This document shows, piece after piece, positions 59,905 to 64,000 of a DNA stretch of 64,000 nt. The stretch's first letter is position 1. Each line of letters begins with the position of its first letter. Under the pieces are notes generated by a model. It was not told the origin of the DNA. It worked only from the letters and a program-made list of their open reading frames with translations, and ran no database searches. A program made the position numbers and the translations under genes. Origin of the DNA: Holacanthus passer (lineage: Eukaryota > Chordata > Actinopteri > Pomacanthidae); contig JAFREQ010000090.1 of NCBI GenBank assembly GCA_025331565.1, positions 558,001-622,000 of the forward strand. Reading direction: 5' to 3'.

Positions 59905-60300
59905 GGACGAGGGACACACAGCATGAGTGAACGGAGTAGATGAACAGAGATGTGGACGGTCTGGACGTCAGGGTCCTGCCGCCCCTGGCTGATAACCCAC
60001 CCCACCCCAGCGCCCGTTCCTGGGGCTGGTGAACCCACAGTGTGGCGGCTCCACGTGGTTCTTTCGAGCTGTGTCCAACCAGGCACCAGATGTTCGCCGA
60101 TGATCTCTCCTCCCGGGTCTGGCTCCAGGAGGAGGCTCTGGTTTCCCCGTTCTGGCCCAGATGCTGCAGCTCCTTCTTGGCCGAGTCATGCGGGATCTGT
60201 GAATCCAGCCTTGGGAGACCCCACCAGGAGCCCCAGACAACACAGTCTGGATCACACAAACCCCTCCACCACGATGATGTGGTGATTCTCAGAGAGCAAA
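59905..60300 (-). mobile_element. LINE 5' leader fragment
   Basis: Read on the minus strand from 60300: CACATCATCGTGGTGGAGGG, GTTTGTGTG, GTTGTCTGGGGCTCCTGGTG, GGGTCTCCCAAGGCTGG, TGGAGCCAGACCCGGGAGG, CTGGTGCCTGGTTGG, GCCGCCACACTGTGGGTTCACCAG in pieces, GGTGGGTTATCAGCC. I recall this series as the G-rich 5' untranslated leader of an abundant fish non-LTR retrotransposon. The endonuclease/reverse-transcriptase frame that should follow is absent. The 165-codon minus-strand frame across it (59894-60391) is a by-product of GC content, not a gene. Confidence 0.6.
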
Positions 60301-60309
60301 ATGTGATGG

Positions 60310-61318
60310 TGCAGTGATTTGACCTGTATATGAATGACCTTCCCGTCAAACCAGGAGGTTTATTCAGATTGCAAGAAAACAGGCTCCACAATTCTGAGCT
60401 CTTTTATTTCTTCATCATTCATCTTTTGTTATTGTCTGACAGTGACAGTTTCCAAGTCTTTTTCATCCAGCTTCTTTGGTTGCATTGTTAAAGTGACTCC
60501 ATACGTTACTGCTGTTTGCACCTTGATGTTTTTCTCTGACACAAGCTGCTGCTGCTCTGATGAAGACACCAGCATTGTCTTGCTTTGGTTCCCAATTAAA
60601 AATTCAGATTGTATATTGTTAGTATCTTTAGTTTGAATGAAATCAAATCAGTTCCAGCTACATTCTGTGCTGTGATTTCGTGAGGGTGAATCTTTCAGGT
60701 CCTGTCTTAAAAGTCACACACGCCTTCATCAGAACACATTCTCTCTGAAGAAACATATATTGAAGGCAGAGTGTGACGGCATCGACGAAGCCACGCGTCT
60801 CTTTCACTGACAAACAAAAGTTATCAATCTTGTTTTCCCTTCGCGGCGCCGCAGCTCTGAGAATTAACTCACTCACACAGAGATATGTAAACAGAGAATA
60901 AGATGGATTTCAGCCGGGGAGGAGATTTGCACACCGGCTGAAATCAATACAGAATACAAAGTGGACTCTGAAGGATGTTATGGTATCTGGGAAAACAGCC
61001 TTTTAATACGGCCGATACGACTTCATGATAGATTCAGAATAGCAATTATACATATCATGAAAAGACAAATTTAAAGAGCTACTTGTTTATGCATCTCTTC
61101 ATTTGTTTCTATAAATATACATATAGAGAATGTGTGTGTTTGTGTGTTATAGCGCCCCCTCCAGGGCGACTTTATGCACAGTTTTACAAACATAATGTAA
61201 CATGCAACACCTGACAGCCCCAATGAAGATGTATATCTCTCTCTCACTCACAAACAAAACTAAATATGCACTCAGTCTTTCCTGTTTCCAGCAGGCGTGG
61301 GCCTGGGGAATTAAATGA

Positions 61319-61349
<31 letters not shown>

Positions 61350-63190
61350 TAACATAGTAACCAAACACCTCCTTTTCACCGCTCGGGAAATGGAATATCA
61401 ATCCAAGCTTGAGCACGAGAGCTCGTGGTTTAATTCATCTGCTTCAGATGCGTTTCTCCGTCGGAGCGTCAGCGTCGCCGCCATCCGCTCAGTGCGTGCT
61501 CAGCTAACGTAATACACATGTACAGCCTTGTTTTAAGCAGCAATCTTTCAGAGGCAATTGGCCCTATCCGGCAAGACGCCACATCCTACGCCACCCGGTA
61601 ACAGCTTTCCCAGGCTTCTGATAGGCCGAGACGCCAGATGGCTAACGATGATGGATAGTTTATTTACTGAGCTGAAACAAGGTTGTGGAAAGATGTGGGG
61701 AGAAAATGTCTCCAGGCCAGTCGCTGATGTTGTCCTTAAGCTTTCTTTGTTGTTTGTGTCTTTGCTTGTTTGATTTCTTTATGGTTTGTGTATTTGTTCC
61801 TTAGTCAATTCATTTGCTTCGTCGGGGTTTCTTTGTTCTTCAGCTTGTTTGTGGCCTTCGCACGTGTTTTATTTCTGCCTTTGCTTTTCTCCCTCCTCGC
61901 TCGTATTTCTGACACAATCGCTTGTTTGTGATATAAACTATAAACTGTATTTCTTTATATATTTTTGTGAAGGATGAAACCAGACAAACAAATATAACCT
62001 CTGCTGAGTTTCCAGCGTCGGATTAAAGGTTGACCTTTGACACTTTGTCATAGATTTGGGATTTTATCCTTGACAGGGTTGACCTGTGTGTTCGTGTGGA
62101 TGCATGTGTGAGCGTGTTTACTCGATCATGTCGTCATACATGCTTGTGTGTGTATACAGTGTTTGTCTGCTTTTCTTCAAGCCAGGTTTGACCCCCATTA
62201 ACACAGCTAGAATCAACTCTGACCCCTGAAAACGCCCCCGTGACCTCCCTGTTATTGTTGTCTATCTAATGATGCACAAGAGAAGGGAACAGGTTCGAGG
62301 GGACGGTTCATTCAGGATGGACAAGGCAAGGCCGATAAATTGGGGAGACTGCAGTGATACTTTTTATACGGCCATTGTGTTTAACTCTTGTTCATTAAAG
62401 GTGGTTTGGAAGTTAAAAACTGCATTTGTCATTCGGTTTATCTTGTTTTTGGTTCTATCTTTGTTACCATCCTTAATTGAAATCCAGGGACAAAGCACAG
62501 ACTGAGATGTGTTTTTCGTGTTGGAGGTTGAAGGACGGAGAACAAAAGAGCGTGGGAGCAGAGATATCGTCGATACATGCAAAGTTAAGACAGAGCAGAA
62601 GTTGACTGTGAGTGTATTTATATGCATTGAAGTGACAAGTTACTGTTGTGCAGCAATCTGACTCCTTAAATCTCTGTGCATCATGTACAGGATGTTCTGT
62701 GTACTGTCACAAAGTTCAGAAAAATGGAAATACTGAGATGAATTACTTCAAAGTTGTAATTACAGTAGACCTTCTTGAATGAGTAAGTAATTGATTGGTG
62801 TCTTCTAAGTTCAATCAGTCAGTTTCAGTTCATTAAACGCTGCCGTTCTGAGTTTTGCTCCTTGATCTCTGACCCAGTAACGTCCTGGTATTATCATGTA
62901 ATCTGTCAGTAAACGTTGTCTGAATAGTGACATTTGATCCAGGGCCTTTGCATCGACACCTGGTATTAGAACGTGTTCTCGTTTTCTCTGCCCACATTGA
63001 GATCAGATCTTAACATGCAACCCCAAAGCTTTTTGATTACAATGAATTAAACCTGCATTTACACCTGCATTAACATCTGTTTTTCCTGATTGAGACAAGA
63101 TGCAGATTACATGTGGATAAATGGCAGCACAAGGAAACAGGAAGCAGGTGATGAAGACAAAGAGAGAGAGAGAGAGCTGCTGCCAAAGTG
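60310..63190. other. Gene-free stretch
   Basis: Unique DNA with one CA array. A CpG-containing block at 61430-61510 and a non-repetitive block at 62270-62420 are more complex than their surroundings, but show no splice-bounded frame. Confidence 0.5.
61318..61345. repeat. (CA)n microsatellite
   Basis: About 14 CA units. Confidence 0.95.
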
Positions 63191-63196
63191 GGGTTC

Positions 63197-63322
63197 TCTC
63201 TCTCTCTCTCCCTCTCTGTCTCTCTCTCTCTCTCCCTCTCTCTGTCTCTCTCTCTATCTCCCTCTCTGTCTCTCTGTCTCTCTCTCCTCTCTCTCTCTCT
63301 ATCTCTCTCTCCCTCTCTCTCT

Positions 63323-63393
<71 letters not shown>

Positions 63394-63498
63394 TCTCTTC
63401 TCTCTCTCCCTCTCCCTCCCTCTCTGTCTTCTCTCTCTCTCTCCTCTCTGTCTCTCTCTCTCTCTCCCTCTCTTCTCTATCTCTCTCCTCTCTCTCTG

Positions 63499-63529
<31 letters not shown>

Positions 63530-63594
63530 CCCTCCCTCTCTCCCTCCCTCTCTCTCTTCTCTCTCTCTCTCTCTCTCTCTCTCCCTCCCTCCCT
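63197..63594. repeat. (CT)n polypyrimidine tract, about 400 bp
   Basis: CT dinucleotides with scattered CCCT, GTCT and ATCT variants run almost without a purine, except isolated G and A. It is the largest simple repeat in the window. All long Ser/Leu and Arg/Glu frames in both directions across it are artefacts. A short GA run at 63161-63175 lies just upstream. Confidence 0.97.
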
Positions 63595-63599
63595 CACAC

Positions 63600-64000
63600 A
63601 CTCACACTCTTGCTCCCTCGCCCGCTCACAGACACCAGTCTGTGGGATTTAATTGGGTCCTTTCAGTTTACCACTGAGTTGACGGCTCAAAGCAATTACA
63701 GACACAGACAGACTCTGGCACGCTACTGAGAAGCGCTTGATTTTCAGACAGCCACACCTGAGGGGCACTTGTCATCTATAACCTCAACAGCAGAGGGGCG
63801 CTTGTTTTGTTGACAAGCACCATTGTTGAGCACTTGTTTTACAAAACACTCTGTGCGGGGCGCTTTTTTTCTTACATACCAGGTACACCTGAAAACATTT
63901 GTTCTCTGTTTCTATACAACCGCAGTGGGACACCTGTATTAGTGTTTCAGCTGGAAGGAGCGTTACATGACGGCGATGAAACAAAGTACTCACATCTGTT
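63600..64000. other. Window end, no gene
   Basis: Unique DNA. A GGGGCRCTT motif occurs at 63761, 63795 and 63857, as loose repeats. No frame or splice context is recognised. Confidence 0.5.

Noticed and set aside
59894..60391. 165-codon minus-strand ORF as a protein gene
   Set aside because: It coincides with a GC-rich LINE 5' leader. Low stop density follows from composition, and no domain is visible.
63070..63677. Long open frames (up to about 200 codons) on both strands
   Set aside because: They are translations of the CT/GA tract (Ser-Leu and Arg-Glu repeats). A pure dinucleotide repeat has no stops in these frames.

Overview
The window looks like nuclear DNA from a ray-finned fish, probably a spiny-rayed (percomorph) teleost. 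It is AT-leaning and full of (CA/GT)n, (CT/GA)n and (TA)n microsatellites. It also carries several interspersed repeats that I recognise from memory as teleost families: a decayed Tc1-type transposase, a LINE 5' leader fragment, a tRNA-Glu-headed SINE-like element, a hAT-like element rich in ATCGATT, and a repeat with the core GAGGAGGGATCCCTCTTCC that is common in percomorphs. No database was searched, so the lineage is an inference from these repeats. There are no operons, ribosome binding sites, CRISPR arrays or other prokaryotic features.

Only one protein-coding gene is well supported: an intronless ORF at 41242-42375 (+) for a 377-residue protein, or 334 residues from the second candidate start. 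It has a long central coiled coil, a Pro/Glu/Lys-rich linker, a basic-aromatic patch and a Cys-containing tail. I do not recognise the family. Upstream are an NF-Y-type CCAAT box and a TATA box at textbook spacing, and downstream is an AATAAA. A block carrying the CCAAT region is repeated in direct orientation 1.67 kb downstream with its NF-Y site mutated, which suggests a past tandem duplication. The gene sits among mobile-element remnants: a hAT-like element and a LINE-like tail upstream, and a SINE-like element just after its polyadenylation signal.

Layout. 1-14 kb: microsatellites, no supported gene, one CpG-rich patch near 12.2 kb. 14-20 kb: a CT/TA tract, a teleost repeat, a six-run G-quadruplex motif next to a MITE, and a DNA-transposon remnant at 19.9 kb. 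20-33 kb: CA repeats, an LTR-like block at 24.2-24.5 kb, and a possible regulatory block at 29 kb. 32.7-33.6 kb: a weak two-exon candidate gene. 36 kb: nested copies of the same MITE seen at 16.3 kb. 40-42.9 kb: the gene and its repeat neighbours. 48.6-49.7 kb: a percomorph repeat and the dead Tc1 transposase. 58.7-60.3 kb: an LTR-like block and a LINE leader fragment. 63.2-63.6 kb: a roughly 400-bp polypyrimidine tract. The rest looks like intergenic or long-intron DNA; no multi-exon gene could be assembled with confidence.
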